64,000 nt of DNA, taken from positions 21,229 through 85,228 of the forward strand of contig NZ_VIGC02000027.1 in NCBI RefSeq assembly GCF_006569185.2, given 5' to 3'. Source of the DNA: Litorilinea aerophila. Lineage in GTDB: Bacteria > Chloroflexota > Anaerolineae > Caldilineales > Caldilineaceae. Below the pieces are notes generated by a model, which did no database searches, was not told where the DNA came from, and worked only from the letters and a program-made list of their open reading frames with translations. Below, one piece after another: positions 1-8,098 of the stretch (position 1 is the first letter of the stretch; each line of letters opens with the position of its first letter). A program made the translations under genes and the position numbers.

Positions 1-128
1 ACTGACCCTACCATCTCCTGACGGTGAGGTCAGGCCACGGGGAAACCCGGTCGGTATCGGTTTCAAACGTTTACGTGTTCACATCCATTCGTGTTCAAGT
101 TCCATTTGAGTAAGAAGGAGAAACTATC
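1..128 (+). promoter_or_regulatory. Structured leader upstream of the Flp pilin gene
   Basis: Two small hairpins follow one another: CCTGAC (17-22) pairs with GTCAGG (29-34), and CGGG (38-41) pairs with CCCG (46-49) across a GAAA tetraloop. A good Shine-Dalgarno, AAGGAG, lies at 115-120, eight bases before the pilin ATG. No convincing -10/-35 pair is visible, so the promoter may lie left of the window. A structured leader on a pilin gene could be regulatory, but no riboswitch class is recognised. Confidence 0.3.
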
Positions 129-329
129 ATGTTGTTCCTGATTTCCACCCTGCGCATGTACCTGCCTGTCTTGATCAAGGATGAAAAGGGACAGAGCCTG
201 GCCGAGTACGGGTTGCTGTTGGCTCTGATTGCCGTGGTTGTAGTTGGCACCATCGCTGCCCTTGGGGGAGAAATCGCAGATGCGTTTAGCGCAATCGTAG
301 CGGAGCTAGGAGGGGCACAAGCACCATAA
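129..329 (+). CDS. flp: Flp-family type IVb pilin
   Basis: This 66-residue protein is the likely structural subunit of a Tad/Flp pilus. It has a short basic N-terminus, then the type IVb processing motif GQSLAEYGLLLALIAVVVV at about residues 22-40: Gly before the cleavage point, Glu at +5 followed by Tyr, and a hydrophobic helix. The remainder is a short Ala/Gly-rich tail. After cleavage by the A24 peptidase encoded at 6232-6972, the mature pilin would be about 45 residues, normal for Flp. It is the first gene of the locus and is separated from tadE by 384 bases containing a strong inverted repeat, which would fit higher expression of the pilin than of the assembly genes. Confidence 0.93.
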   Translation: MLFLISTLRMYLPVLIKDEKGQSLAEYGLLLALIAVVVVGTIAALGGEIADAFSAIVAELGGAQAP

Positions 330-713
330 TTGGGGCGTTGCTCACTTTTAGAACCGCGTTGTTTCCAATCCAATACTCGCCGTGTCAGAAAAGCCCATTG
401 TCTAGGACCCTGTAACGACTGCGCATCTGTATCACAGCTAGACACACGCCCTTCCTCGGCCAGAACCGACAGGCCCACGTCGCCACCTTTCCGGTGCCGC
501 GTCCCGAGGGCTTCGGCATCGGAGCGGCCCGGGGAAGGGCGTCTTTCACCCGAAAAATCTGGGTCAGTACTTCGCAATGGGGCCCATCGGCGGAGGGAGC
601 ATCCTCAGATGCGGCGCCGTCCCGTCTGGCCCGGCATCTGAGGATGCCGGCTTCACGTTGGAATCATGAACGAGTGGTAGCGTCATCCAGTGCAATCTCT
701 TGGAGGGAGGGCC
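330..713. other. Non-coding spacer between flp and tadE
   Basis: 384 bases with no plausible gene; the short open frames here lack pilus-like or conserved features and good ribosome sites. The only clear structure is the 14-bp inverted repeat at 599-647, annotated separately. A Shine-Dalgarno GGAGGGAGG at 702-710 serves tadE. Confidence 0.6.
599..647 (+). terminator. Perfect 14-bp inverted repeat between flp and tadE
   Basis: GCATCCTCAGATGC (599-612) pairs perfectly with GCATCTGAGGATGC (634-647) across a 21-base GC-rich loop. Each arm is itself nearly self-complementary (GCATC...GATGC). There is no T-run after it, so it is more likely an attenuator or mRNA-stabilising 3' hairpin for the flp transcript than a classical intrinsic terminator. 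Confidence 0.45.
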
Positions 714-1160
714 ATGAAGAACAATCCACAGCCTGGAACCTCCCGGCCGCGACCCGGGGAGCGGGGCAGCAGCCTGGTGGAGATGGCTCTGATCTTTCCC
801 GTCCTGCTCCTGCTGGCCCTGGGCACCATGGACATCGGCATGGGCTTCCGCACCTATATTGGCCTGACCAACGCCGCCCGGGAAGGCGCCCGCTGGCTGA
901 CTTCCCACCCGGACGACGTGGATGGCGCGCTGGCCCGGGTCAGCGAGGAGGCCGGGCGCCTGGGCCTCAGCGTGGGCGCCATCAGCGATGGCGGCGTCGC
1001 AGTGGAGATCTCGCCCCAGCGCTCCTCCTACAGCGCCGGCGAGCGGATCACTGTCACCGTCCAGTATGACTATCCCTTGCTCTTTGGTTCGTTTACTGGT
1101 CTTCCCACAGTGCCGTTCCGCATCGGTGCAACCATGGTGGTGCTCTATGATGGCTCCTGA
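714..1160 (+). CDS. tadE: TadE-like pseudopilin
   Basis: 148-residue TadE-type protein, a minor pseudopilin needed for Tad pilus assembly. After a short charged lead, residues 17-45 carry GSSLVEMALIFPVLLLLALG, the TadE signature with a Glu at +5 of the processing site and one transmembrane helix. The C-terminal part is a small extracytoplasmic domain. The ATG at 714 follows GGAGGGAGG at ideal spacing; an upstream GTG at 690 is open but has no ribosome site. The 3' end overlaps the start proposed for the tadG-like gene, suggesting translational coupling. Confidence 0.88.
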   Translation: MKNNPQPGTSRPRPGERGSSLVEMALIFPVLLLLALGTMDIGMGFRTYIGLTNAAREGARWLTSHPDDVDGALARVSEEAGRLGLSVGAISDGGVAVEISPQRSSYSAGERITVTVQYDYPLLFGSFTGLPTVPFRIGATMVVLYDGS

Positions 1161-4140
1161 AACTGTCCGGGCCGGGCGCAGCAAGCAGCCTGGACGCAAC
1201 AAACAGTGCCCCTGCCTGTGGGGGCGAATGGAAGAGATGTGGCGGCAGGAGGAGGGCGCCAACCTGGTCCTGATCTCCCTGCTGCTGGTGGCCCTGATGG
1301 GCTTTGCCGGCCTGGCCATCGACGGCAGCAACGCCTATTTCCAGCGCCAGCGCATGCAGTTGGCCGCAGATGCCGCCGCGCTGGCCGGCGCCCGGGAGCT
1401 GGCCACCTCCCCCGTGGTCCTGATGGACCAGGTGGATGCCGTCATCCGGGAAGTGGCCATGGCCAACGGCGCGGACGAGGTCACCTGGCGCCTGATCAAC
1501 AACAATACCGGCGTCCACGTGGTGGCCCAGCGCACCTTTGGCACCTACTTCGCCCGGGTGCTGGGGCAGGGCACCATGAGCGCCCGGGCCTCGGCCGCGG
1601 CCGAAGCCACCTACCAGCCAGTTTCGGCCACCGACAACCTCTTTCCCATGACCCTTTCCTGTGACTGTGTCAGCCTGGGGGCAGATCAGACATTTGTTTA
1701 TATGGATACGCCGCCTACGCCCGAAGGAAGCGAGCCCACCGCCACCCCCACGGCGACCCCCACCGCTACGCCTACCCCCACGGCCACAGCCCAGCCCACC
1801 CAGGAGGCGACTCCCACGGCGACCCCCACCGCCACCCCCACGGTCCAGCCCCCGGCCGAACCGGAAAAGGTGATCATTGCCTTGAACGATAACAAAAATA
1901 CCAAATATGCCATCACCTTTGACGGGCGGACCGGAAACACCTGGCATTACACCGTCTACGAGCTGCGGGGGCGGGATCTGAGCCACTGGGATCTGGGCAT
2001 CGGCTCCTGCCTGGATCGGATTGTGAATGCCTCGCCCGGGGGCGCAGAGATGGGGGTAGACGGCAGCACCGGCTTCTACGGCATCAAGTGGGACGTCTCC
2101 GACGGTTTCAGCAGCGGCTCCTTCGCCATCACCCTGGACGGCGACTACCCGGCCGGCACGGTGGAGGCGCTGGTGAAAGGCGGGCCCAACTCGGCCACCG
2201 GCCAGATCACCGGCCCTATCTGTGATGATGCCCAAAGCCAGACGACCGCGGCGGCTGCTTCCGCGCCGGACGACGACACCACTTATACCACCTTCGCCAC
2301 CTACGCCAGCGAAGCGCCCGATCCCGGCCCGGTCACCATCGAGCTGCTGGACAACAAAAACTCCACCTATGAGGTCACCATGGTCCAGAAGAGGGGCAAC
2401 ACCTGGACCTATCGGGTGCGGGAAGTGCGGGGGCGAGACCTGAGCCACTGGAACCTGGGCATCGGCACCTGCCTGGACCACATTGTGAGCACCAGCCCCG
2501 GGGGCGCCGAAATGGGTACCGATGGCAGCACCGGCTTCTACGGCATCAAGTGGGACGTCTCCGACAGTTTCGAGGACGCCCAGTTCTCCATCACCCTGGA
2601 TGCCGACTATCCCGCCGGCACGGTGGAGGTCCTGGCCAAGGCGGGCACCAAATCCAAGGCAGAACAGATCATGGGGCCCATCTGCGATGGCTCCGTAGAA
2701 CCGGTGGAAGAGATGGGCCCCTGCCTGGACACCATCGATTTCGAGACCAACGCGGCCGGCTCTCCCCTGAGCAAGGGCCAGATCATCGACGAAGAGTGGG
2801 CGGCCTGGGGCATCCACGTCACCACCGACCGGGGTCCCGGCCACCCGGCCATGATCTTCGACAGCACCCAGCCCAGCGGCGGCGATGCCGACCTGGGCAC
2901 CCCCAACGAGGATTTCGGCGGGCCCGGCGATGGCGAAGGTGGCGGCGTGGGTGAGCCCGGCGAGAACAACCGGGCCCAGGGCAAGGTCCTGATCATCTCC
3001 GAGGACGGCGACATGTCCGACCCGGATGACAACGGCAGCGGCGGCACCATCCTCTTCACCTTCGATCACCCCGTCCAGATCGATCAGGTGCACATCCTGG
3101 ACATCGATGACGACGAGGCCGGCGGTTGGGTCGCTGCCTACAGCGACAGCGGCGGACAGCAGCTCCTGACCAAGGTGGAGATGCTGGGGCTGGGCGACAA
3201 CAGCTTCCAGGTGGTGCCCCTCTATGTCTCCGGTGTGCGTCGGCTGGCCATCCACTTCCCGGCCAGCGGCGCGGTGGCGGCCATCGCCTCCTGCCAGAGC
3301 TCGCCGGTCAACCTCTACAGGCTGGGGGATCGCATCTGGCAGGACACCAATGGCAACGGCATCCAGGATGAGGGGGAGCCGGGCATTGCCAACGTGGAAC
3401 TGGAACTGACCATCGTGGGCCAGCCCCAGGTGGTGGACCGGGTGACCACCGACGGGGAGGGGCGCTACGCCTTTGAAAACCTGCCCGCCGGCAACTACAT
3501 GGTGAAGGTGGCCGACAGCAACTTCAACAGCGGCGGTCCCCTGGCCGGCTATACCTACAGCCCCCGGGACAGCGCCAGCGACGACGTGGACAGCGACTTT
3601 AACGAGTCCACCGGCAAGGCCGTGGCCATCGTGGCCAACGGTGACAACCTGACCGTGGATGGCGGCTTCGTACCCCCTGCCTCGCCGCCCCCGCCGCCCG
3701 ACGACGAAGACGAGGGGGACATCGGTGGCGGCAGTGACGGCGGTGATGATGGGGGCGAGAACATGTGCGAATTGACCTGGCTGGACTGGAACGGCGGCTC
3801 CAGCAGCGTGAACGAGCTGCGCCAGAACATCCAGGACCTGAGCCGCAGCGGCAAGTGGCGCATCGGAGATGTGATCCCCAAGGGGCCGCCATTCAATAAC
3901 GGCACCCAGGTGGCCAGCCAGCTCCGGGATTGGGAAGGCAAGTCCTTCATCATCCCCCTCTCCCGGGCCAACGGCAATGGCCGTCTGGTCTGTGGCTTCG
4001 CCCGGGTGACCCTGATCGACTACGAGGCTGTCGGCAACCGGCAGTCCTTTGTCATGCGCTTCCTGCGCTGGTTGGCCCGGGGCGAAGTGGAAGAGGGCGC
4101 GCCGGATTTCGGCCTGCGGGACGTCCGGGTCGAACGGTGA
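1147..4140 (+). CDS. tadG: Very large TadG-like protein with duplicated domain and SdrD B-type domain
   Basis: About 997 residues. Residues 40-60 form a TM helix followed by the TadG/RcpC-type region (AIDGSN, then QRMQLAADAAALAGA) seen in Tad minor pseudopilins and von Willebrand-type TadG proteins. After residue 195 comes a Thr-Pro-Ala repeat linker, then two tandem homologous domains (about 241-360 and 395-515) sharing RGRDLSHW and GSTGFYGIKWDVSD. A further beta-rich domain follows, then an SdrD B-like domain from about 724 (LGDRIWQDTNGNGIQDEGEP). A Pro/Asp/Gly linker and a C-terminal domain end the protein. Most TadG proteins are 400-600 residues, so this one looks like a surface-display variant. 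The start is uncertain: 1147 overlaps tadE, while 1228 (MEEMW) is closer to the TM helix. Confidence 0.8.
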   Translation: MMAPETVRAGRSKQPGRNKQCPCLWGRMEEMWRQEEGANLVLISLLLVALMGFAGLAIDGSNAYFQRQRMQLAADAAALAGARELATSPVVLMDQVDAVIREVAMANGADEVTWRLINNNTGVHVVAQRTFGTYFARVLGQGTMSARASAAAEATYQPVSATDNLFPMTLSCDCVSLGADQTFVYMDTPPTPEGSEPTATPTATPTATPTPTATAQPTQEATPTATPTATPTVQPPAEPEKVIIALNDNKNTKYAITFDGRTGNTWHYTVYELRGRDLSHWDLGIGSCLDRIVNASPGGAEMGVDGSTGFYGIKWDVSDGFSSGSFAITLDGDYPAGTVEALVKGGPNSATGQITGPICDDAQSQTTAAAASAPDDDTTYTTFATYASEAPDPGPVTIELLDNKNSTYEVTMVQKRGNTWTYRVREVRGRDLSHWNLGIGTCLDHIVSTSPGGAEMGTDGSTGFYGIKWDVSDSFEDAQFSITLDADYPAGTVEVLAKAGTKSKAEQIMGPICDGSVEPVEEMGPCLDTIDFETNAAGSPLSKGQIIDEEWAAWGIHVTTDRGPGHPAMIFDSTQPSGGDADLGTPNEDFGGPGDGEGGGVGEPGENNRAQGKVLIISEDGDMSDPDDNGSGGTILFTFDHPVQIDQVHILDIDDDEAGGWVAAYSDSGGQQLLTKVEMLGLGDNSFQVVPLYVSGVRRLAIHFPASGAVAAIASCQSSPVNLYRLGDRIWQDTNGNGIQDEGEPGIANVELELTIVGQPQVVDRVTTDGEGRYAFENLPAGNYMVKVADSNFNSGGPLAGYTYSPRDSASDDVDSDFNESTGKAVAIVANGDNLTVDGGFVPPASPPPPPDDEDEGDIGGGSDGGDDGGENMCELTWLDWNGGSSSVNELRQNIQDLSRSGKWRIGDVIPKGPPFNNGTQVASQLRDWEGKSFIIPLSRANGNGRLVCGFARVTLIDYEAVGNRQSFVMRFLRWLARGEVEEGAPDFGLRDVRVER

Positions 4141-4171
4141 GTGGGTCTTTGTGCAAGAACGAGAGTGAACC

Positions 4172-4975
4172 ATGAAACACAGCGGACTTCTATGGTGGGT
4201 TGGTGCCCTGATTTTGGCATCTCTGGCTGGCCTGTTGGCCTACGGCGTGTTGGCCACAGCGGCGCCCGCCGCGGCCGATCGCTTAGATGAAACCACCCAG
4301 CCGGTGGTGGTGGCCGCGACCAACATTCCCTTCCGGCGCTCCATCGGCGAGAGCGAACTGATCATTCGCAACCTGCCCCTGGACGCCGTGCCGGAAGGGG
4401 CGGCCACGTCCCTGGATCAGGTGGTGGGCAAGATGGCCACGGTGGAGATCTTCGCCAACCAGCCCATCCTGACCCAGTACCTGGTGACGCCGGACATCGT
4501 CACCCAGGCCGTGGCCCTGTCCGTCCCGGAGGGGAAGACGGTGATCGCCGTCCCCACCCAGTCCAAGCTGATCAGCAACCGCCTGATCCGCCCCGGCGAC
4601 CGCATTGACCTGATGGCCACCTTCGACGTGGAGGTCCAGCGCTCCCAGGGCAGCGGACCCCTGGCCGAGACCATCGCCCTGATGCAGAACCTGGAGGTTC
4701 ACGCCATCATCCTCCCGGCCACCACCGTGGAGGAGGGGCCGTCCTCCCTGACCAGCCAGGAAGGGGGCGTCTTCCGCACCCCGGATGAAAAGGGGCAGTC
4801 CATCATCCTGGCCGTAGACCCTCAGGACGCCTTGACCATCCGCCACATCCTGGATGTGGGCGGCTCACTGGACCTGGCGGTGCGGGCTCCGTCCGACGAT
4901 AGTGTGGTGGACATCAAGCCGGTGGATCAGTTCTACCTGGCCGAGCGTTACGGCATCGACCTCAACCGATACTAA
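4172..4975 (+). CDS. cpaB: Flp pilus assembly protein CpaB/RcpC
   Basis: 267 residues with an N-terminal signal anchor (about 7-29) and a SAF domain (about 45-115) containing VVVAATNIPFRRSI, followed by the CpaB/RcpC beta domain with GDRIDLMATFDVE near residue 150. In Proteobacteria RcpC helps stabilise the secretin and modify the pilin. No secretin gene is present here, so the role is probably at the cell envelope in a secretin-free machine. The gene follows tadG by 31 bases and precedes cpaE by 18 bases, consistent with one operon. Confidence 0.9.
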   Translation: MKHSGLLWWVGALILASLAGLLAYGVLATAAPAAADRLDETTQPVVVAATNIPFRRSIGESELIIRNLPLDAVPEGAATSLDQVVGKMATVEIFANQPILTQYLVTPDIVTQAVALSVPEGKTVIAVPTQSKLISNRLIRPGDRIDLMATFDVEVQRSQGSGPLAETIALMQNLEVHAIILPATTVEEGPSSLTSQEGGVFRTPDEKGQSIILAVDPQDALTIRHILDVGGSLDLAVRAPSDDSVVDIKPVDQFYLAERYGIDLNRY

Positions 4976-4993
4976 GGACAGTTTGGTGTAACC

Positions 4994-6217
4994 ATGGATG
5001 AGCAGAAAACGTTGCATCTCGGCCTGGTGACAGGCGACCCCTTCCGGGCTGAAAGTCTGGAGCAGATCCTCCAGGAGTTGGGCTGGCAGCTGACGGCCTG
5101 TGTCAACCTGCCGGAGCCAGAACGTCGGCTGCGGCGCCAGCCCCTGGACCTGATCCTGGTGGACCTGGACCTGCCTTCCGCCATTGCGCAACTGGGCGAG
5201 CTGGTCCGACTTTTCCCCCACATTCCTGTGCTGGCCCTGGCCACGCCCCAGCGGCTCATCGAGCTGCAGGATGCGCTCCAGGCGGGTGCCACTGGCTTTG
5301 TGGCCTTCCCCATCGAGGTGGGCCATTTCCAGACCACGGTCCTGCGGACGGTCCAGGCCCGCTCACTCCAGGCCTCGCCCCAGGCCGGTGCTGCTGCTCG
5401 TCCCCGGGGCGCCCGGATGATCGCGGTCACCGGCCTCAAGGGGGGCGTGGGGCGCAGTACCCTGGCCGTGAACCTGGCCGTGGCCCTGCGGCAGCAGACC
5501 GACCAGGATGTGATCCTGGTGGAGGCCCATCACCACCTGGGGGATCTTTCCCTGATGCTCAACGTGGTGCCCAGGCACACCCTGGCCAGTTTGGCGAAGG
5601 AAGAGAACATTGACCTGGACGTGATTGAAGGCCACCTCCAGCCCCACCGCAGCGGGGTTCGGCTGCTGGCCGCACCGCCGGATCTCTCCCAGTTGGTGAG
5701 CCTGCCTGTGGAGAGCTGGCGCCTGATTCTGCAGTATCTGCGGGAGCTGGCCGCCTATGTGGTGGTGGACACCGGCGCCGTCGCCGATGATGTCCTTTCC
5801 GAAGTGCTGACCCTGGCGGACGAGATCCTGATCGTCACCGGGCCGGACCTGGCCAGCCTGCGCAACGCGCTGGTACTACACAACGCGCTGGAGAGCGAGG
5901 CCAACGTACAGGGGCGCCCCCATATCGTCCTCAATCGGGCCGGTGTGCGTGGGGGGCTGACCGAGGCGGCCAGCAGTGCCCAGCTTGGAGAGCGGATCGG
6001 GGCGGAGATCCCGGACGATCCGGCCCTGGCCACCTTTGCCCTGAATCGGGGCATGCCCTTCGTCCTGAGCCATCCACGATCCTTGCTGAGCCGGTCGGTG
6101 GTGCGGCTGGCCGTAACCCTGGCCGGCAAGGGCGCTGTGAAGCAGGCGTCCGCCAGAGCCCGGCGGCGGGCGGGGCTGCCCTTTTTCGGGCGGCGGCGGG
6201 CCGTTGAAGCCACTTGA
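4994..6217 (+). CDS. cpaE: CpaE/TadZ-like protein: receiver-like domain plus MinD-type ATPase
   Basis: 407 residues. Residues 6-118 resemble a response-regulator receiver fold with a candidate acceptor Asp57 in LILVDLDLP. Residues about 141-370 are a ParA/MinD-family ATPase with deviant Walker A GLKGGVGRST at 147-156. TadZ/CpaE proteins localise the pilus machine at the pole or membrane. The usual deviant Walker A is KGGxGKT; here Arg replaces the second Lys, as in several TadZ proteins with weak or no ATPase activity. The stop overlaps the upstream edge of the prepilin peptidase reading frame. Confidence 0.88.
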   Translation: MDEQKTLHLGLVTGDPFRAESLEQILQELGWQLTACVNLPEPERRLRRQPLDLILVDLDLPSAIAQLGELVRLFPHIPVLALATPQRLIELQDALQAGATGFVAFPIEVGHFQTTVLRTVQARSLQASPQAGAAARPRGARMIAVTGLKGGVGRSTLAVNLAVALRQQTDQDVILVEAHHHLGDLSLMLNVVPRHTLASLAKEENIDLDVIEGHLQPHRSGVRLLAAPPDLSQLVSLPVESWRLILQYLRELAAYVVVDTGAVADDVLSEVLTLADEILIVTGPDLASLRNALVLHNALESEANVQGRPHIVLNRAGVRGGLTEAASSAQLGERIGAEIPDDPALATFALNRGMPFVLSHPRSLLSRSVVRLAVTLAGKGAVKQASARARRRAGLPFFGRRRAVEAT

Positions 6218-6231
6218 GGGGAGTCGTGACC

Positions 6232-6972
6232 ATGGCGTTTGTGGCCGTGTTACTCTTGGGGCTGCTGGCCGGCTGGGCCGCCAACTGGGCCATCGAGACC
6301 CTGCCGCCTGCGAGGGAAGGGCACCCTGCCGGGCAGGCAAGCTGGGCGTGGCCTTTCCACCGCCTGGCCGATCTCGTGGCGGGCCAGGGACAGGCGCCCC
6401 CGTCCAAGGCGGCAGGGCTACGCACCCTGGCCGTCTGGGGGGGGGCCTTCCTGCTGGTGACCCTGGCCTACTGGCGGTTGGGCTGGAGCCTGCAAATGGT
6501 CATGGTGGCCCTGGTGGCCTGCTTCTTCCTGGCCATTGCGGTCATCGACCTGGAACATCGGCTGGTTCTCAACCGGATGCTGTTGCCGGCCCTGCCCTTT
6601 TTGCTCCTGGCCGGGCTGGTCATCCAGTGGCCCCGGGCCGCATCGCCGCTGCTGGGGGCTGCCGTCGGTTTTGGCCTCTTCCTGGCGATTGCCCTGGTGC
6701 GCCCGGGCGGGATGGGCATGGGAGACGTCAAGCTGGCCGGCGCCATTGGCCTGGTGACCGGGTTATCCGGCATCTGGATCGCCGTTGTCATCTGCATTTT
6801 TACGGGGGGCCTCGCGGCGCTGGCCCTGTTGGTGTACTGTCGGCTGCGTGGGCAGTCCGTCCGGGGGCAGACCATGGCCTATGCGCCGTACCTGGTGTTG
6901 GGCGCCTGGGCGGCCCTCTACTTTGGGCCTGAACTCTGGAGGCTCTACCTGGGGCTTCCCCTGCAAGGATAG
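6232..6972 (+). CDS. A24-family prepilin peptidase
   Basis: 246-residue multi-pass membrane aspartyl peptidase that would cleave the Flp, TadE and TadG leaders. The first catalytic Asp lies in AVIDLEHRLVLNRM and the second in the GxGD motif GGMGMGDVKLAGAIG. The N-terminal zinc-binding methylase part found in PilD (CxxC pairs) is absent, as in TadV/CpaA-type peptidases, although this protein is longer than the ~170-residue minimum. The ATG at 6232 follows GAGGGGAG at 6216-6223; a TTG at 6214 in the same frame is less likely. Its TAG stop lies exactly at the left edge of MITE copy 1. Confidence 0.88.
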   Translation: MAFVAVLLLGLLAGWAANWAIETLPPAREGHPAGQASWAWPFHRLADLVAGQGQAPPSKAAGLRTLAVWGGAFLLVTLAYWRLGWSLQMVMVALVACFFLAIAVIDLEHRLVLNRMLLPALPFLLLAGLVIQWPRAASPLLGAAVGFGLFLAIALVRPGGMGMGDVKLAGAIGLVTGLSGIWIAVVICIFTGGLAALALLVYCRLRGQSVRGQTMAYAPYLVLGAWAALYFGPELWRLYLGLPLQG

Positions 6973-7068
6973 TAAATCCCGGCAGAAATTCGCCGATGGG
7001 TTTCCACCAGAGGGAGCGCGCCCAGAGGGCACCCCGAATTTCTGCCGTGGTATTTACGCCAGACTGTA
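6970..7068 (+). mobile_element. MITE-like element, copy 1
   Basis: A ~99-bp palindromic element between the prepilin peptidase and tadB. The left arm TAAATCCCGGCAGAAATTCG (6973-6992) is the inverted counterpart of the right arm ending GGTATTTA (7035-7056), and the element continues with CGCCAGACTGTA. The centre includes TTTCCACCAGAGGGAG. The same sequence recurs at 25711, 36735, 43075 (reversed) and 46951. The leading TAG is the stop codon of the upstream gene. Confidence 0.75.
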
Positions 7069-7084
7069 ATCAGGAAAGATCCGC

Positions 7085-8020
7085 ATGAATGTTGCATTGA
7101 TCGTTGCCGCGTTGGTGGTTTTGGCCGTGCTGTCCGCCATGGTGGGCATGTATTACTGGCTGGGCTGGACGCGGGACGTGGAAAAACGGCTGGCGGCCTC
7201 TTTTGCCCCCGCTGAATCGGAGGTGCGCCGCGGTCGCCTGCAGGATCAGGTCAATCAGCGGATCAGCCGTTTTGCCATGGGCGCGCGCCTGGAGCGCCAG
7301 CTGGAGGCAGCCGACAGCCAGTTTACCGCGGCCGAATACATCATGCTGCGGATCGGCCTGACCCTGCTCTTTTTCCTGGTGGGCTGGGTGATTGTCCGCC
7401 ATCCCATCGGCGGCCTGACCCTGTCCCTCGTCGGCTGGATGTTGCCGGGTTTTTACCTGCGGCGCCGGCAGAGCAAGCGGGCCAAGGAGTTCGCCGACCA
7501 GCTGCCCGACATGTTGAGCATGTTGGTGGGTTCCCTGCGGGCCGGCTATGGCCTGCTCCACGCCCTCAGCGTCATCGAGGATGAGATGCCGGAGCCCATG
7601 TCCACCGAGTTCGGCCGGGTCATCCGGGAGACGGCCCTGGGCTATAGCCTGGGCGAGGCCCTGGATCACCTGGTGGAGCGCATCGACAACGACGACCTGG
7701 CCCTGATCGTTACCACCATCCACATTCAAAATGAGGTGGGCGGCAACCTGGCCGATGTGCTGGAGACGATTTCCAAAACCATCCGGGATCGGATCCAGTT
7801 GAAGGGCGAGATCCGGGCCATGACGGCCCAGCAGCGGGCCACCGGTTCCATCCTGTCGGGACTCCCATTCGCCGTGGGGGTGCTCCTGATGCTGATCAAT
7901 CCCGAATACATGCTGGGCATTTTCCAGCCGGGTTGGCCGTTGCTCATTCCCGCTGGCGCGGTGGTGATGATCATCCTGGGGAATATCATCATGCGGATGG
8001 TGACCCGGATCGATGTGTGA
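7085..8020 (+). CDS. tadB: Type II secretion F-family protein, TadB-like
   Basis: 311 residues: an N-terminal TM segment (about 2-22), a basic cytoplasmic stretch, two TM helices around 90-125, a T2SSF domain starting at FADQLPDMLSMLVGSLRAGY (about 137) and C-terminal TM helices. TadB is an inner-membrane platform protein that works with the CpaF/TadA ATPase and TadC to extrude the pilus. It starts 16 bases after MITE copy 1, preceded by AGGAAAGA. It pairs with the similar TadC-like gene immediately downstream. Confidence 0.9.
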   Translation: MNVALIVAALVVLAVLSAMVGMYYWLGWTRDVEKRLAASFAPAESEVRRGRLQDQVNQRISRFAMGARLERQLEAADSQFTAAEYIMLRIGLTLLFFLVGWVIVRHPIGGLTLSLVGWMLPGFYLRRRQSKRAKEFADQLPDMLSMLVGSLRAGYGLLHALSVIEDEMPEPMSTEFGRVIRETALGYSLGEALDHLVERIDNDDLALIVTTIHIQNEVGGNLADVLETISKTIRDRIQLKGEIRAMTAQQRATGSILSGLPFAVGVLLMLINPEYMLGIFQPGWPLLIPAGAVVMIILGNIIMRMVTRIDV

Positions 8021-8098
8021 GGGAGCATGAGTCGACACCGGCCTGGCGTTCTGTCACGTCCAGAATAAACCGTCCGCGAGAACGAGGAGGAGTACACC

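Noticed and set aside
1093..4173. Antisense open frame of ~1000 codons across the tadG-like gene
   Set aside because: Composition is the Val/Gly/His-rich pattern typical of the complement of a GC-rich Thr/Asp/Gly coding gene; no domains or ribosome site.
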